A stretch of DNA of 64,000 bases from contig JAMLJG010000004.1 of assembly GCA_023953695.1 (NCBI GenBank), positions 62,001 to 126,000 on the forward strand, given 5' to 3'. Below the pieces are notes generated by a model. It searched no databases. It was not told the origin of the DNA and worked only from the letters and a program-made list of their open reading frames with translations. Shown here one piece after another: positions 25,473 to 35,992 of this stretch; the first letter of the stretch is position 1; every line of letters begins with the position of its first letter. Both the position numbers and the translations under genes were made by a program. This DNA is from Kiritimatiellia bacterium. Lineage in GTDB: Bacteria; Verrucomicrobiota; Kiritimatiellia; CAIVKH01.

Positions 25473-27134
25473 ATGCTCACACTGCAAAAATCGAAATCGT
25501 TTTCAGGGCCGCGCGGGCCGGTTGTCCTGGCCATCATGGATGGAACGGGGATCGGGAAATTCAAGGAAGGCGATTTCGTTGCGTCTGCCTACAAGCCTAA
25601 CTGGGACTGGCTGAAGCAGCACGCGGTTTATACCGAGTTGAAGGCGCATGGCCGCGCGGTGGGGATGCCGACGGACGAGGACATGGGCAATAGCGAGGTG
25701 GGCCACAACGCGATCGGCGCGGGGCGGGTGTTTGACCAGGGGGCGAGCCTGGTGGAGAACGCGATCAACAGCCGCTCGCTCTTTGAGGGGCCGGCGTGGC
25801 GGGAATTGATTGCGAACGCGATTGAGCATCAGTCGCAACTGCACTTCATCGGCTTGCTTTCGGATGGAAATGTGCACAGCCACATCCGGCATTTGCTCGC
25901 GATGCTCAAGGAAGCGCGGGCGGCGGGGGTGTTGAAGGTGCGCGTGCATATCTTGCTCGATGGGCGCGATGTATCGCCGCAGTCGGCGTTGGTGTATGTG
26001 GACGCGCTTGAAGCGCAACTGAAGGAGCTGAGCACGGACGGGGCGGATTATGCGATTGCGTCTGGCGGCGGGCGTCAGGTGATCACGATGGATCGCTACG
26101 AGGCGAATTGGCCGATGGTGGAGAAGGGGTGGAACATTCACTGGCGCGGGGTGGGTCCGCAATTTCCATCCGCGCGCGCGGCTATTGAGAACTATCGCGC
26201 GGACAATCCGGATGTGATTGATCAGGATGTGCCGCCGTTCGTGATTGTTCGCGATGGGAAGCCGGTTGGCGCGCTGCAAACGAATGACAGCGTGATCATG
26301 ATCAACTTCCGTGGCGACCGCGCGCTGGAGACGTGTCGCGCGTTCGAGGAGGAGAACTTCACGAAGTTCGATCGCGGGCCGAAACCGCAGGTGCTTTTTG
26401 CGGGGATGATGGAATATGACGGCGATACGCACACGCCGAAGCGGTATTTGGTTTCGCCGCCGGCGATTGATCGGACGATGGGGGCGTATCTCACGGCAAA
26501 CGGGGTGAGTATTCTGGCGACGAGCGAGACGCAGAAGTTTGGGCATGTGACCTACTTTTTCAACGGCAACCGCAGCGGCAAGTTCAGCGAGGCGCTGGAG
26601 GATTATGTGGAGGTCAAGTCGGATCGCGTGCCGTTTGAGGAGCGGCCGTGGATGAAGGCGGCGGAGATCACGGATATCGTGCTGGAGTCCATCGGCGCGA
26701 ACAAGCATCGCTTCATCCGTCTGAATTATCCCAATGGCGACATGGTGGGCCACACGGGCGTTCCGCTGGCGGTGCAAATCGCGGTGGAGGCGACGGATCT
26801 CTCGGTGGGTCGGTTGATGCATGCCCTTCGGCAGGCGGGTGGGATCCTGGTGTTGACGGCGGACCACGGCAATGCGGATGAGATGTATGAGCGAAACAAG
26901 AAGGGCGATATTGTGATGGATGAGCGGACGGGGCTTCCGAAGGCGAAGACCAGCCACACGCTCAATCCGGTGCCGTGCTTCATTTGGGATCCGGCGGGCA
27001 CGGCAAACGTGCGCCTCTCTGCGGCGGCGCAGAAGGGCGGATTGGGGATCACGAGCCTCACGGCGACGTGCATCAAGCTGCTCGGGTTTGAGCCTCCTGC
27101 GGATTACGATCCGGCGATTGTGGACGTGGGATAG
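25473..27134 (+). CDS. gpmI: 2,3-bisphosphoglycerate-independent phosphoglycerate mutase
   Basis: Interconverts 3- and 2-phosphoglycerate in glycolysis, using two Mn2+/Co2+ ions and a phosphoserine intermediate. The 553-residue protein shows IMDGTGIG (metal site), [17 protein letters not shown] with the catalytic Ser, [26 protein letters not shown] and [29 protein letters not shown] and the length of ~550 place it in the long plant/kinetoplastid-type subgroup rather than the ~510-residue E. coli type. ATG 25473 is 7 nt from GGGAG; ATG 25470 is equally in frame. An intrinsic terminator sits just upstream. Confidence 0.93.
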   Translation: MLTLQKSKSFSGPRGPVVLAIMDGTGIGKFKEGDFVASAYKPNWDWLKQHAVYTELKAHGRAVGMPTDEDMGNSEVGHNAIGAGRVFDQGASLVENAINSRSLFEGPAWRELIANAIEHQSQLHFIGLLSDGNVHSHIRHLLAMLKEARAAGVLKVRVHILLDGRDVSPQSALVYVDALEAQLKELSTDGADYAIASGGGRQVITMDRYEANWPMVEKGWNIHWRGVGPQFPSARAAIENYRADNPDVIDQDVPPFVIVRDGKPVGALQTNDSVIMINFRGDRALETCRAFEEENFTKFDRGPKPQVLFAGMMEYDGDTHTPKRYLVSPPAIDRTMGAYLTANGVSILATSETQKFGHVTYFFNGNRSGKFSEALEDYVEVKSDRVPFEERPWMKAAEITDIVLESIGANKHRFIRLNYPNGDMVGHTGVPLAVQIAVEATDLSVGRLMHALRQAGGILVLTADHGNADEMYERNKKGDIVMDERTGLPKAKTSHTLNPVPCFIWDPAGTANVRLSAAAQKGGLGITSLTATCIKLLGFEPPADYDPAIVDVG

Positions 27135-27232
27135 CGCGGCGCTGGGCGCGCCTTTTTCCATCCGCGCGCGTTCCGTTCTTGTGCGCGGGTGGGGTGGGCG
27201 TGTACACACGGCCAACTTTAGGTGACACTTCG

Positions 27233-28828
27233 ATGACGCATGACTGGATTGCCATTCTGGATTTCGGCTCGCAATACACGCAGCTCATCGCGCGGCGCGT
27301 GCGCGAGCTGAATGTGTATTGCGAGGTCTTGCCGAGCGATACGCGGGCGGAGGAGTTGGTCGCGCGCGGGGCGGCGGGCGTGATTCTTTCGGGCGGGCCT
27401 GCGAGTGTGTATGAGGATGGGGCGCCGGCGTATGATCCGGCTCTGTTTTCACTGAAGGTGCCGGTGTTGGGTGTGTGCTATGGAATGCAGCTCATGGCGC
27501 GCGAGCTGGGTGGGCGCGTGGAGTCCGGCGCGACGCGCGAGTTTGGTCATGCCGAGGTGCGTGCGCGAGGGCACACGCAGTTGTTGGAGGGGATTCAGGA
27601 CCGCGCAAATGCGGAGGGGCACGGGTTGCTCCAGGTGTGGATGAGCCACGGGGACAAGGTGACGGCGCTCCCGGATGGATTTTCGCTGATGGCGTCCACG
27701 GCGTCCTGTCCGATTGCAGGCATGGCGGATGAGGCGCGGCGGCTCTACGGTGTGCAGTTTCATCCGGAGGTGACGCACACGAGTCAGGGCACAGCGATTT
27801 TGCGTCGGTTCGTGCGGGATTTGTGCGGGACGCGCGGCGATTGGGTGATGAGCGACTACGCAAAGGAGGTCGTGGCTCGGATCCGGGAGCAGGTGGGGAC
27901 CGATCACGTATTGTTGGGGTTGTCGGGCGGGGTGGACAGCTCCGTGGCAGCGGCGCTCATTCACTTGGCGATTGGGGATCAGTTGACGTGTGTGTTTGTG
28001 GATCACGGTTTGCTGCGCTGGAATGAGGCGGAGCAGGTGATGCAGACCTTTGCCAGGAATCTCGGCGTGCGCGTGGTGGCGGTGGATGCGGCGGAGCGAT
28101 TTTTGAGCAAATTGGCTGGCGTGTCGGATCCGGAGCAGAAGCGCAAGATCATGGGCCGCGAGTTCGTGGAGGTCTTTCAGGAAGAGGCCGAGCGATTGAA
28201 GAAGTCCGACCGCGCGGTGCGGTGGTTGGCCCAGGGCACGATTTATCCCGATGTGATTGAATCGGCCAGCGGGAAGGGTAAGAACGCGAAGGTGATCAAA
28301 TCGCACCACAACGTGGGCGGGTTGCCGGAGACGCTTCAGCTCCAGTTGCTCGAACCGCTGCGCGAACTGTTCAAGGACGAAGTGCGCGAGTTGGGGTTGG
28401 TGGTGGGGCTGCCGCGCGAGATGGTCTTTCGCCATCCTTTTCCGGGGCCGGGCCTCGGCGTTCGGATATTGGGCGAAGTGAAGCGGGAATATGCGGATTT
28501 GCTCCGCCGGGCGGATGCGATTTTTATCGAGGAACTTCGCGCGACAAAGGATGCGGGCGGCGTGTCGTGGTATGACAAGACGGCGCAGGCGTTCGCGGTA
28601 TTCTTGCCGGTGCGGAGTGTGGGTGTGATGGGCGACGGGCGCACGTATGAGTATGTGGTGGCCCTGCGCGCGGTGCAGACGACGGATTTCATGACTGCGC
28701 AGTGGGCGCATTTGCCGCATGAGTTGCTGAGCCGCGCCTCCAGTCGAATCATCAACGAAGTGCGCGGTCTGAACCGCGTGGTGTATGACATCAGCTCCAA
28801 GCCGCCCGCGACGATTGAGTGGGAGTGA
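27233..28828 (+). CDS. guaA: GMP synthase (glutamine-hydrolysing)
   Basis: Converts XMP, glutamine and ATP to GMP. The class I amidotransferase domain (residues ~1-200) has [18 protein letters not shown], the nucleophile Cys in [10 protein letters not shown] and His/Glu in FHPEVTHT. The ATP-pyrophosphatase domain has the P-loop [15 protein letters not shown], and the C-terminal dimerisation domain ends in the family-typical PPATIEWE. The ATG at 27233 has AGGTGA 8 nt upstream; a longer frame adds 18 unrelated residues. The 531-residue length is normal. It precedes carB, with the palindrome array between them. Confidence 0.96.
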   Translation: MTHDWIAILDFGSQYTQLIARRVRELNVYCEVLPSDTRAEELVARGAAGVILSGGPASVYEDGAPAYDPALFSLKVPVLGVCYGMQLMARELGGRVESGATREFGHAEVRARGHTQLLEGIQDRANAEGHGLLQVWMSHGDKVTALPDGFSLMASTASCPIAGMADEARRLYGVQFHPEVTHTSQGTAILRRFVRDLCGTRGDWVMSDYAKEVVARIREQVGTDHVLLGLSGGVDSSVAAALIHLAIGDQLTCVFVDHGLLRWNEAEQVMQTFARNLGVRVVAVDAAERFLSKLAGVSDPEQKRKIMGREFVEVFQEEAERLKKSDRAVRWLAQGTIYPDVIESASGKGKNAKVIKSHHNVGGLPETLQLQLLEPLRELFKDEVRELGLVVGLPREMVFRHPFPGPGLGVRILGEVKREYADLLRRADAIFIEELRATKDAGGVSWYDKTAQAFAVFLPVRSVGVMGDGRTYEYVVALRAVQTTDFMTAQWAHLPHELLSRASSRIINEVRGLNRVVYDISSKPPATIEWE

Positions 28829-28861
28829 TTGGGGGGGGCGCGGGGGCGGATTGGGTTGGAG

Positions 28862-28940
28862 TTCCAAGGGTTGGAAGGGGTTGGGGCGAAAAGTTCCAAG
28901 GGTTGGAAAATTGTATTGCGGTGACTTCCAATGTTTGGAA
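28862..28940. repeat. Phased palindrome array upstream of carB (3 copies)
   Basis: Three copies of TTCCAA-N3-TTGGAA at 28862-28876, 28894-28908 and 28926-28940. Starts are exactly 32 bp apart. The spacers of the palindromes are GGG, GGG and TGT. The array lies between guaA and carB, ending 27 bp before the carB ATG. The stretch 28887-28908 is identical over 22 bp to 61789-61810 in the leuB array. It is probably a multi-site operator. Confidence 0.8.
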
Positions 28941-28967
28941 CACCTGCAAGCCGATCGGTGACACATT

Positions 28968-31900
28968 ATGCCAAAACGTACGGACATTCATAAAATCCTG
29001 ATTATCGGCTCGGGGCCGATTGTGATTGGTCAGGCTTGCGAGTTTGACTATTCGGGCACGCAGGCGTGCAAGGCGTTGCGCGAGGAGGGCTATGAGGTGG
29101 TCCTCATCAATAGCAATCCGGCGACGATCATGACGGATCCGGAGACGGCGGATCGGACGTATATCGAGCCGATTACGCCGGAGGCGGTGATCAAGGTCAT
29201 TGAGAAGGAGCGGCCGGATGCGCTGTTGCCGACGCTGGGCGGGCAGACGGCGCTGAATACGGCGCTGGAGGTGGCGGAGAGCGGGGCGCTGGAGAAGTAT
29301 GGCGTGGAGCTGATCGGGGCGCGGGCGGATGTGATTCGCCGCGCGGAGGACCGGATCGAGTTCAAGGAGTGCATGCAGCAGGCGGGAATTGAGTGCCTGA
29401 AGAGTCGTTTGGTGCACAGTCTCGATGAGGCGATTGAGGCGGCGGAGTGGATTGGGTATCCGGTGATTGTCCGCCCGAGTTTTACGCTGGGCGGCACGGG
29501 TGGCGGCACAGCGAATACGCGCGAGGAGCTCGAGCAGGTGGCGTATGGCGGGCTGAAGGCGAGCTTGAACCACACGGTGCTGATTGAGGAGTCGGTGTTG
29601 GGGTGGAAGGAGCTTGAGTTTGAGGTGATGCGCGACCGCAAGGATAACTGCGTGATCATCTGTTCGATTGAGAATGTGGATCCGATGGGAATTCACACGG
29701 GCGATAGCGTGACGGTGGCGCCGGTGCAGACGCTGTCGGACAGCGAGTATCAATTTATGCGCGATGCTTCGATTCGCGTGATGCGCGCGATTGGGGTGGA
29801 GACGGGCGGGTCGAACGTTCAGTTTGCGCAGAATCCGAGGACGGGGCGCACGGTGGTGATCGAGATGAATCCTCGCGTGTCGCGCAGCTCGGCGTTGGCG
29901 TCGAAGGCGACGGGTTTTCCGATTGCGAAGATCGCGGCGAAGTTGGCGTGCGGGTACACGCTGGATGAGATTCCGAACGATATCACGCGTGAGACGATGG
30001 CGTGTTTCGAGCCGACGATTGATTATGTGATCGTGAAGTTCCCGCGGTTTGCGTTTGAGAAGTTCCCGGGGGCGGAGCCGATTCTCGGCGTGAGCATGAA
30101 GTCGGTTGGCGAGACGATGGCGATCGGGACGAATTTCCGCGAGGCCTATCAGAAGGCGCTGCGCGGGCTCGAGGTGGGTGTTGATGGCTATGATCTGAAG
30201 GTGGAGGCGAAGGTCGCGTCGGTGCAGGACGTGGAAGCGGAGCTGAAGCGGCATCGGGCAGACCGGCATTTTCTGATCAAGCGCGCGCTGAAGATGGGGA
30301 TTTCACCTGCGCGGATTTGCGAGCTGACGGCATTCGATCCGTGGTTCGTGGACAATTTCGCGGAGATTGTGGAGATGGAGCGGCAGTTGGTGGTGGCGCC
30401 ACAGGATGCGCCGCTGCCGGTGGAGCTCTTGCGCGCGGCGAAACGGGATGGATTTTCGGATCGCCAGATTGCGGCGCTGCGCGGGGGCGCGACGGAGGAC
30501 GAAATTCGCCGGGAGCGCCTCGCGGCGGGAATCAAGCCGGTCTATCGGCAGGTGGACACATGCGCGGGCGAGTTTGAAGCGCACACGCCCTATTTCTATT
30601 CGAGTTATCAGACGCTGGACCAATCGCGTGTGACGGATAAGAAAAAGGTGATCATTTTGAGCAGCGGGCCAAACCGAATCGGACAGGGGATTGAGTTTGA
30701 CTATTGCTGTGTGCACACGGTGAAGGCCGCGCGGGAGCTGGGCTATGAGGCGATCATGGTCAACAGCAACCCGGAGACGGTTTCCACGGATTACGACACT
30801 TCGGATAAACTGTATTTCGAGCCGCTTTCGTTTGAGGATGTGATGAACATCTATGAAAACGAGAAACCGTTAGGCGTTGTGGTTCAGATGGGCGGTCAGA
30901 CGCCGCTGAATCTGGCGACCTCGCTATTGAAGGCGGGTTGCCGCGTGTTGGGCACGTCGGCGGACAGCATTGATATTGCGGAAGATCGTAAGCGCTGTCG
31001 GGAGCTGCTGGAGCGACTGGAGTTGCGTCAGCCGGAGAGCGACACCGTGACGTCCGTGCACGAGGCGGCGCAGGTGGCGCACAAGATTGGCTATCCGGTG
31101 ATGATTCGTCCGTCCTACGTGCTCGGTGGCCGCGCGATGATGGTGGCGTATGGCGAGCACGAGTTGGGACCCTTCGTCGAAGCTGCGTTCATGGCGAGTC
31201 CGGGATTTCCGGTGTTGATTGACCGGTATCTGGAGCGGGCGATCGAAGTGGATGTGGATGTGTTGTGCGATGGCACGGACACGGTTATTGGCGGGGTGAT
31301 GCAGCACGTGGAAGTGGCGGGCATTCACTCGGGCGATAGCGCTTGCGCGATTCCACCGCATACCTTGTCCAAAGCGATTGTGGATGAGATCAAGAGCGCG
31401 TGTGGGCGGATTGCGCTCGCGTTGGAGGTCAAGGGGCTGTTGAACGTGCAGATGGCGGTCAAGGGCAACGATATATATGTCATTGAGGTCAATCCCCGCG
31501 CGTCGCGCACGGTTCCGTTTGTGAGCAAGGCGACCGGGGTTCCGTTGGCGCGCTTGGCGGCCAAGGTTGCGCTCGGGAAGTCGCTCGAGGAATTGGGTCT
31601 GCTGGATGCTCCGCCTGCCGATCGCTCGTGGTGCGCGGTGAAGGAAGTGGTGCTTCCCTTCAATCGCTTCCCAGGCGTGGATCCGATCCTCGGGCCGGAG
31701 ATGAAATCCACCGGCGAGGTGATGGGCATTGATTCGAATTTTGAGTTGGCCTATTGGAAGAGCCAGATAGCCGCAGGGCAGAAACTGCCCTTGTCGGGCC
31801 AGGTGTTTGTCAGTGCGCGCGATCAGGACAAGCCGTGGTTGACGGAGATTGGGCGCGAGCTGGCCGCGTTGGGCTTCATATTGGTGGCAACATCAGGCAC

Positions 31901-32189
31901 GGCGCAGGCGTTGAAGGGTGTGGGTGTTGATGCGACGGTTGTGCGAAAGCTTGTAGAGAGCGAAGGACCTACCGTCCTCGATTTCATGAAGAAGGGCGAC
32001 ATCCAGTTGGTGATCAACAGCCCGAGCAGCTTGGTGGCGCGCGCGGATGAAATCAAGATTCGTTCGGAAGCGATCAGCCGAGGGATTCCGATTGTGACGA
32101 CGGAGGATGGCGCGCGGGCCACGGTCAACTCGATCCGCTACGTGCAGAAGCACAGTTGGGATGTGCATGCCCTGCAGGAGTATGTATAA
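28968..32189 (+). CDS. carB: Carbamoyl-phosphate synthase large subunit
   Basis: Makes carbamoyl phosphate from bicarbonate, ammonia (from CarA) and two ATP for pyrimidine and arginine synthesis. The 1073-residue length is full. The two homologous ATP-grasp halves are seen: the first starts [36 protein letters not shown] and includes [12 protein letters not shown]; the second starts [27 protein letters not shown] and includes [14 protein letters not shown]. The MGS-like allosteric domain lies at the C-terminus ([14 protein letters not shown] ... NSPSS). carA is 22 kb downstream rather than adjacent. The palindrome array upstream points to separate regulation. Confidence 0.97.
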   Translation: MPKRTDIHKILIIGSGPIVIGQACEFDYSGTQACKALREEGYEVVLINSNPATIMTDPETADRTYIEPITPEAVIKVIEKERPDALLPTLGGQTALNTALEVAESGALEKYGVELIGARADVIRRAEDRIEFKECMQQAGIECLKSRLVHSLDEAIEAAEWIGYPVIVRPSFTLGGTGGGTANTREELEQVAYGGLKASLNHTVLIEESVLGWKELEFEVMRDRKDNCVIICSIENVDPMGIHTGDSVTVAPVQTLSDSEYQFMRDASIRVMRAIGVETGGSNVQFAQNPRTGRTVVIEMNPRVSRSSALASKATGFPIAKIAAKLACGYTLDEIPNDITRETMACFEPTIDYVIVKFPRFAFEKFPGAEPILGVSMKSVGETMAIGTNFREAYQKALRGLEVGVDGYDLKVEAKVASVQDVEAELKRHRADRHFLIKRALKMGISPARICELTAFDPWFVDNFAEIVEMERQLVVAPQDAPLPVELLRAAKRDGFSDRQIAALRGGATEDEIRRERLAAGIKPVYRQVDTCAGEFEAHTPYFYSSYQTLDQSRVTDKKKVIILSSGPNRIGQGIEFDYCCVHTVKAARELGYEAIMVNSNPETVSTDYDTSDKLYFEPLSFEDVMNIYENEKPLGVVVQMGGQTPLNLATSLLKAGCRVLGTSADSIDIAEDRKRCRELLERLELRQPESDTVTSVHEAAQVAHKIGYPVMIRPSYVLGGRAMMVAYGEHELGPFVEAAFMASPGFPVLIDRYLERAIEVDVDVLCDGTDTVIGGVMQHVEVAGIHSGDSACAIPPHTLSKAIVDEIKSACGRIALALEVKGLLNVQMAVKGNDIYVIEVNPRASRTVPFVSKATGVPLARLAAKVALGKSLEELGLLDAPPADRSWCAVKEVVLPFNRFPGVDPILGPEMKSTGEVMGIDSNFELAYWKSQIAAGQKLPLSGQVFVSARDQDKPWLTEIGRELAALGFILVATSGTAQALKGVGVDATVVRKLVESEGPTVLDFMKKGDIQLVINSPSSLVARADEIKIRSEAISRGIPIVTTEDGARATVNSIRYVQKHSWDVHALQEYV

Positions 32190-32230
32190 GCACTTGCTAT
32201 TGTTCTGAAAGGACGGGAAAGGCAGCTACT

Positions 32231-32632
32231 ATGGGAATGTTGAAAGAGTTCAAAGAGTTCGCCATGCGCGGGAACGTTGTGGATCTCGCCATCGGCGTGG
32301 TGATCGGCGGCGCGTTTGGAAAAATTACAGCGTCGTTGGTCAACGATGTGATTATGCCGCCACTCGGCGTTTTATTGGGGAAGGTGGATTTTCGCGAGCT
32401 GAAGTTCACGCTGGTGGACGCGACGGACAGCGTTGCTGCGGTGACGATCAGCTACGGCGCATTCATTAATACCATCGTGGATTTCACGATTGTTGCGTTT
32501 GCGATGTTTCTCATCGTCAAAGTGATGAATCGCTTGAAGCGCGAGGAACAGGCAGCGCCTGCGGCTCCGGCTGCGCCGCCGGCGGACATTGCGCTGTTGA
32601 CGGAGATTCGCGATTTGTTGAAGAAGGAATAA
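32231..32632 (+). CDS. mscL: Large-conductance mechanosensitive channel MscL
   Basis: An inner-membrane channel that opens under osmotic down-shock. The 133-residue protein has the amphipathic N-terminus [44 protein letters not shown] (helix TM1), a periplasmic loop, TM2 ([32 protein letters not shown]) and an Ala/Pro-rich linker with a C-terminal helix ([11 protein letters not shown]). These match MscL throughout. The ATG at 32231 is chosen because it gives the canonical N-terminus. It lies 41 bp after carB on the same strand. Confidence 0.96.
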   Translation: MGMLKEFKEFAMRGNVVDLAIGVVIGGAFGKITASLVNDVIMPPLGVLLGKVDFRELKFTLVDATDSVAAVTISYGAFINTIVDFTIVAFAMFLIVKVMNRLKREEQAAPAAPAAPPADIALLTEIRDLLKKE

Positions 32633-32658
32633 GAGAAGAAGGGTAGGGGATTTGTAGA

Positions 32659-33423
32659 ATGAAGAGATTGATTATTGCGTTGCTGGCAGTGGGAGCGGTT
32701 TCGGTTTATGCGCAGGACTCGCGCTCTACGGCGGCCCAGATTTCGGCTGCCCCGACGGCGGCGGACAAAGTGCCAGCGAAGGCCACGGAAAACTCCATTG
32801 CGATCGGTGTGACGATGACCGACGGCAACAGCGACACGCTCCTCGGCACGGCGAGCTACTTGCACGAGCGGAAGGGCGACGACTATGCGCTGCGTCTGGG
32901 CCTTGACGGCGCCTATGGCGAGACGGATGACGAGCGCACGGCGGAGAACGTCAAGGGCGTGGCGGAATATCGCCGCTTGCTCTCTGAGCGCGCCTATTTG
33001 CTCGGCAACCTGACCGCACTCTATGACGACATTGCGGACGTGGATTACCGCGCGGTGCTCGCGATCGGCCCCGGCTACTATTTGCTGAAGGACGATGCGG
33101 CGACGCTGAGCGTGGACGCGGGTCCGGCCTACATTCGCGAGAAGGTTGGCGGCGAAACGCGCGACGAGTTCGCTCTCCGCTTTGGCGAGCGCTATGAGCG
33201 CAAGCTCAGCGAGACGGCGAAGGTCTGGCAAGCGCTGGAATACCTTCCGTTGGCGAAAGATTTCGACGACTACTTGCTCAATGCAGAGGTCGGAATTGAA
33301 GCCGCAGTGAATAATAGCGTATCGCTTCGCCTCGTGGTGAAGAATGCGTATGACAGCACGCCTGCGGAAGATCGCGAAAAGAGCGACACGACCGTGATCG
33401 GCGCGCTCGCTTACCAGTTGTAA
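32659..33423 (+). CDS. DUF481 family outer-membrane beta-barrel-like protein
   Basis: A 254-residue exported protein with signal peptide MKRLIIALLAVGAVSVYAQ and a series of alternating amphipathic strands (SIAIGVTMTDGNSDTLLGTASYLHE, YALRLGLDGAYGET, AEYRRLLSERAYLLGNLTALYDDIADVDYRAVLAIGPGYYLL). The GNS-T pattern and the salt-induced YdiY-like layout fit DUF481 (PF04338). It probably resides in the outer membrane; the function is unknown. It follows mscL by 26 bp and ends at a strong terminator, so the mscL transcript likely includes it. Both could relate to envelope or osmotic stress (inference). Confidence 0.78.
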   Translation: MKRLIIALLAVGAVSVYAQDSRSTAAQISAAPTAADKVPAKATENSIAIGVTMTDGNSDTLLGTASYLHERKGDDYALRLGLDGAYGETDDERTAENVKGVAEYRRLLSERAYLLGNLTALYDDIADVDYRAVLAIGPGYYLLKDDAATLSVDAGPAYIREKVGGETRDEFALRFGERYERKLSETAKVWQALEYLPLAKDFDDYLLNAEVGIEAAVNNSVSLRLVVKNAYDSTPAEDREKSDTTVIGALAYQL

Positions 33424-33449
33424 TCGCGCTCTTGTAGGGTCTAAAGTAG

Positions 33450-33481
33450 CGGGCGGTCTCATTGAGGCCGCCCGTTTTCTT
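33450..33481 (+). terminator. Intrinsic terminator after the DUF481 gene
   Basis: An 11-bp stem with one G-T wobble (33450-33460 and 33464-33474), loop ATT, followed by TTTTCTT. It separates the mscL-DUF481 unit from the HerA-like ATPase gene. Confidence 0.8.
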
Positions 33482-33502
33482 GTGTGGCGAGGGGAGATAA
33501 TT

Positions 33503-35968
33503 ATGCAGGACTTCGAAAAACTTGGCGCTTTCTATCTTGGGCGAGAGTTCGATTTGACGGCTGGTCGGCCGGCGGAATCGCTCCTGCTTTATGACTCGAA
33601 AGATTTGACGACCCACGGCGTGATTGTGGGCATGACCGGCAGCGGCAAGACGGGGCTTGCGCTTTCCCTGCTGGAAGAGGCGGCGATTGACGGGATTCCC
33701 GCCATCGCGATTGATCCCAAAGGCGATCTGGGCAATCTCCTGCTTGCCTTCCCCGAACTTCAGCCGTCCGACTTCCGCCCATGGGTGGATGAGGCGGAAG
33801 CTGCGCGCAAAGGGTTGACGCCGGATGAATTGGCGCAGAAGACGGCGGAGACGTGGCGCAAGGGGTTGGCGGAGTGGGGACAGGACGGCGCGAGGATTCA
33901 GCGGTTCAAGGATGCGGTGGATCTCGCGATTTATACGCCGGGCAACACGGCGGGACGCCCCCTGCAGATTCTGCGGTCCTTTGCCGCGCCCTCGCCCGAA
34001 TTGTTGCAGGATGCCTCGGCCTTGCGCGAGCGCATCATGTCGGCGGTGTCCGGGTTGCTCGGATTGCTTGGGATCAATGCGGACCCGATTCAGAGCCGCG
34101 AGCACATTTTGCTGTCCACCATTCTGGATCGCGCCTGGCGCGATGGGCGCGATCTCGACATCGCCTCCATTATCAACGAAATCCAGAAGCCGCCATTCGA
34201 GAAGATCGGCGTATTCGATTTGGAGTCGTTCTATCCGGCGAAAGATCGTTTTTCTCTCGCGATGGCATTGAACAACCTCATTGCCTCGCCGGGATTTTCC
34301 GCGTGGACCGAGGGGGAGCCGCTGAATGTGCAGCGGCTGCTCTACACGCCGAGCGGGAAGCCGCGCATTGTGATTCTTTCCATTGCGCATCTTTCCGATG
34401 CGGAGCGAATGTTTTTTGTGACGGTCCTCTTGAACGAAGTGTTGTCGTGGGTGCGCGCGCAATCGGGGACAAGCAGCCTTCGCGCGCTGATTTATATGGA
34501 CGAGATATTCGGCTATTTCCCGCCGAACGGAAATCCGCCGTCCAAGACGCCGATGTTGACGCTGCTCAAGCAGGCGCGCGCATTCGGCGTGGGCATATTG
34601 CTCTCCACGCAGAATCCGGTGGATCTCGATTACAAGGGACTCGCGAATGCGGGCACATGGTGGATCGGTCGCCTTCAGACGGAGCGCGACAAGATGCGCG
34701 TGATCGAGGGGTTGGAGGGCGCGGCGGCATCGGCGGGCGCTGTATTTGATCGCGCCGATGTGGACCGCATGTTGTCGGGCTTGGGGAGTCGCGTATTTCT
34801 GATGCGCAACGTGCATGACGATGCGCCGGTGGTTTTCCAGAGTCGCTGGGCGTTGAGTTATTTGCGGGGGCCGATGACGCTTCCGCAGATCAAGCGCATC
34901 TCCGGGGCGGTGGCCGCGTCGGAACCGTCGAGCTTCTCGACGCCGAGTTTAGTCGCGCCCGCGAGCGCAGCGTCTGGGGAAGAGGGCGCCGTTTCTGCGG
35001 GGGCGTCGAGCGCTCCGGCGGAGCGGAGCGCGATCGCGCGCCCTGTTTTGCCTCCTGAGATTTCGGAGTATTTCATTCGCCCTGCGAATCCGGTGGCCGA
35101 TGTGATTTATCGGCCGAACGTGATTGGCGTGAGCAAGTTGCACTTTGTGGACGCGAAGGCGGGCGTTGACACATGGGTCACGCGCACGCTGATTGCGCCG
35201 ATTGGCGAGGATGGATTTGCCGAGTGGGAAGGCGCGCGGGTCGAGGGCGATGTCAAAGGCGCGCTTGATCGGCAACCGCTGAGCGGGGCAGCGTTCAGCG
35301 CAGTTCCAGCCGGCGCGACGCGCAAGCAATCGGCAAGTCAGTGGCAAAAATCGCTGGAGGCGCACTTGTATCAGAATGTAGCGCTCGAATTGTTTGCATG
35401 CCCTTCGCTCAAGCTGACCTCGAAGCCTGACGAGACCGAGGGTGATTTCACCGCCCGCATCTCGCAGACCATGCGCGAGCGCCGGGATGCGGAAGTGGAG
35501 AAGCTGAAGGCGAAGTATTCCACACGCATTCAGACGCTGACGGATCGGGTGCGTCGAGCGGAGGAAAAAGTTGCGCGTGAGAAGGCGCAGGCAAGCCAGC
35601 AGAAGTTTTCGACTGCGCTGGGGGTTGGGGCGACGATTCTTGGCGCCCTCTTGGGGCGTCGCGCGGTTAGCACGGGCAATATATCGCGTGCCACCTCGAC
35701 GCTGAAGAGCGCGAGCAAGATCGGCAAAGAGGCTGCCGATGTGGAGCGCGCTGGTGAGTCGTTGGAGACGACGAAGCAGCGACTGGCCGATTTGGAGCAG
35801 CAGTTCAACGATGAGGTGGCAGCGCTGCAGGGGACGCTGGATCCTTCGGCGGTCGCCGTAGAGCGCGCTCGCATTTCGCCGAGGAAGTCGGACATTGCGA
35901 TCGGGGCCGTTGGGTTGTGCTGGACGCCGTGGCGGAAGAGTGTGGATGGCTTGGTGGAGCCCGCGTGA
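33503..35968 (+). CDS. HerA/FtsK-superfamily ATPase with C-terminal coiled coil
   Basis: An 821-residue predicted ATPase. An N-terminal beta segment (FYLGREFDLTAGRPAESLLLYDSKDLTTHGVIVG) leads to Walker A GMTGSGKT (~43-50), then AIDPKGDLGNLL. Walker B is RALIYMDEIFGYFPP (~328-340), followed by KQARAFGVGILLSTQNPVDLDYKGLANAGTWWIGRL, as in HerA/VirB4/FtsK-like motors. Residues ~650-703 are a charged coiled coil, then a glycine-rich hydrophobic stretch (ALGVGATILGALLG) and another coiled coil. Such proteins move DNA or proteins; the cargo is unknown. The ATG at 33503 follows GGGGAG by 7 nt. A CvpA-like gene begins 24 bp after its stop. Confidence 0.75.
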   Translation: MQDFEKLGAFYLGREFDLTAGRPAESLLLYDSKDLTTHGVIVGMTGSGKTGLALSLLEEAAIDGIPAIAIDPKGDLGNLLLAFPELQPSDFRPWVDEAEAARKGLTPDELAQKTAETWRKGLAEWGQDGARIQRFKDAVDLAIYTPGNTAGRPLQILRSFAAPSPELLQDASALRERIMSAVSGLLGLLGINADPIQSREHILLSTILDRAWRDGRDLDIASIINEIQKPPFEKIGVFDLESFYPAKDRFSLAMALNNLIASPGFSAWTEGEPLNVQRLLYTPSGKPRIVILSIAHLSDAERMFFVTVLLNEVLSWVRAQSGTSSLRALIYMDEIFGYFPPNGNPPSKTPMLTLLKQARAFGVGILLSTQNPVDLDYKGLANAGTWWIGRLQTERDKMRVIEGLEGAAASAGAVFDRADVDRMLSGLGSRVFLMRNVHDDAPVVFQSRWALSYLRGPMTLPQIKRISGAVAASEPSSFSTPSLVAPASAASGEEGAVSAGASSAPAERSAIARPVLPPEISEYFIRPANPVADVIYRPNVIGVSKLHFVDAKAGVDTWVTRTLIAPIGEDGFAEWEGARVEGDVKGALDRQPLSGAAFSAVPAGATRKQSASQWQKSLEAHLYQNVALELFACPSLKLTSKPDETEGDFTARISQTMRERRDAEVEKLKAKYSTRIQTLTDRVRRAEEKVAREKAQASQQKFSTALGVGATILGALLGRRAVSTGNISRATSTLKSASKIGKEAADVERAGESLETTKQRLADLEQQFNDEVAALQGTLDPSAVAVERARISPRKSDIAIGAVGLCWTPWRKSVDGLVEPA

Positions 35969-35992
35969 AGCGCGCGGGACAGGGAGCTGCCG

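Noticed and set aside
27199..27206. GTGTACAC palindrome upstream of guaA
   Set aside because: Only 8 bp and single; expected by chance at this length.
25503..27215. A 570-codon open frame on the minus strand opposite gpmI
   Set aside because: Arg/His-rich antisense shadow of a clearly conserved enzyme gene.
27449..30269. Two ~500-codon minus-strand frames opposite guaA and carB
   Set aside because: Arg/His-rich antisense shadows with no domain; both cross the guaA-carB boundary and the palindrome array.
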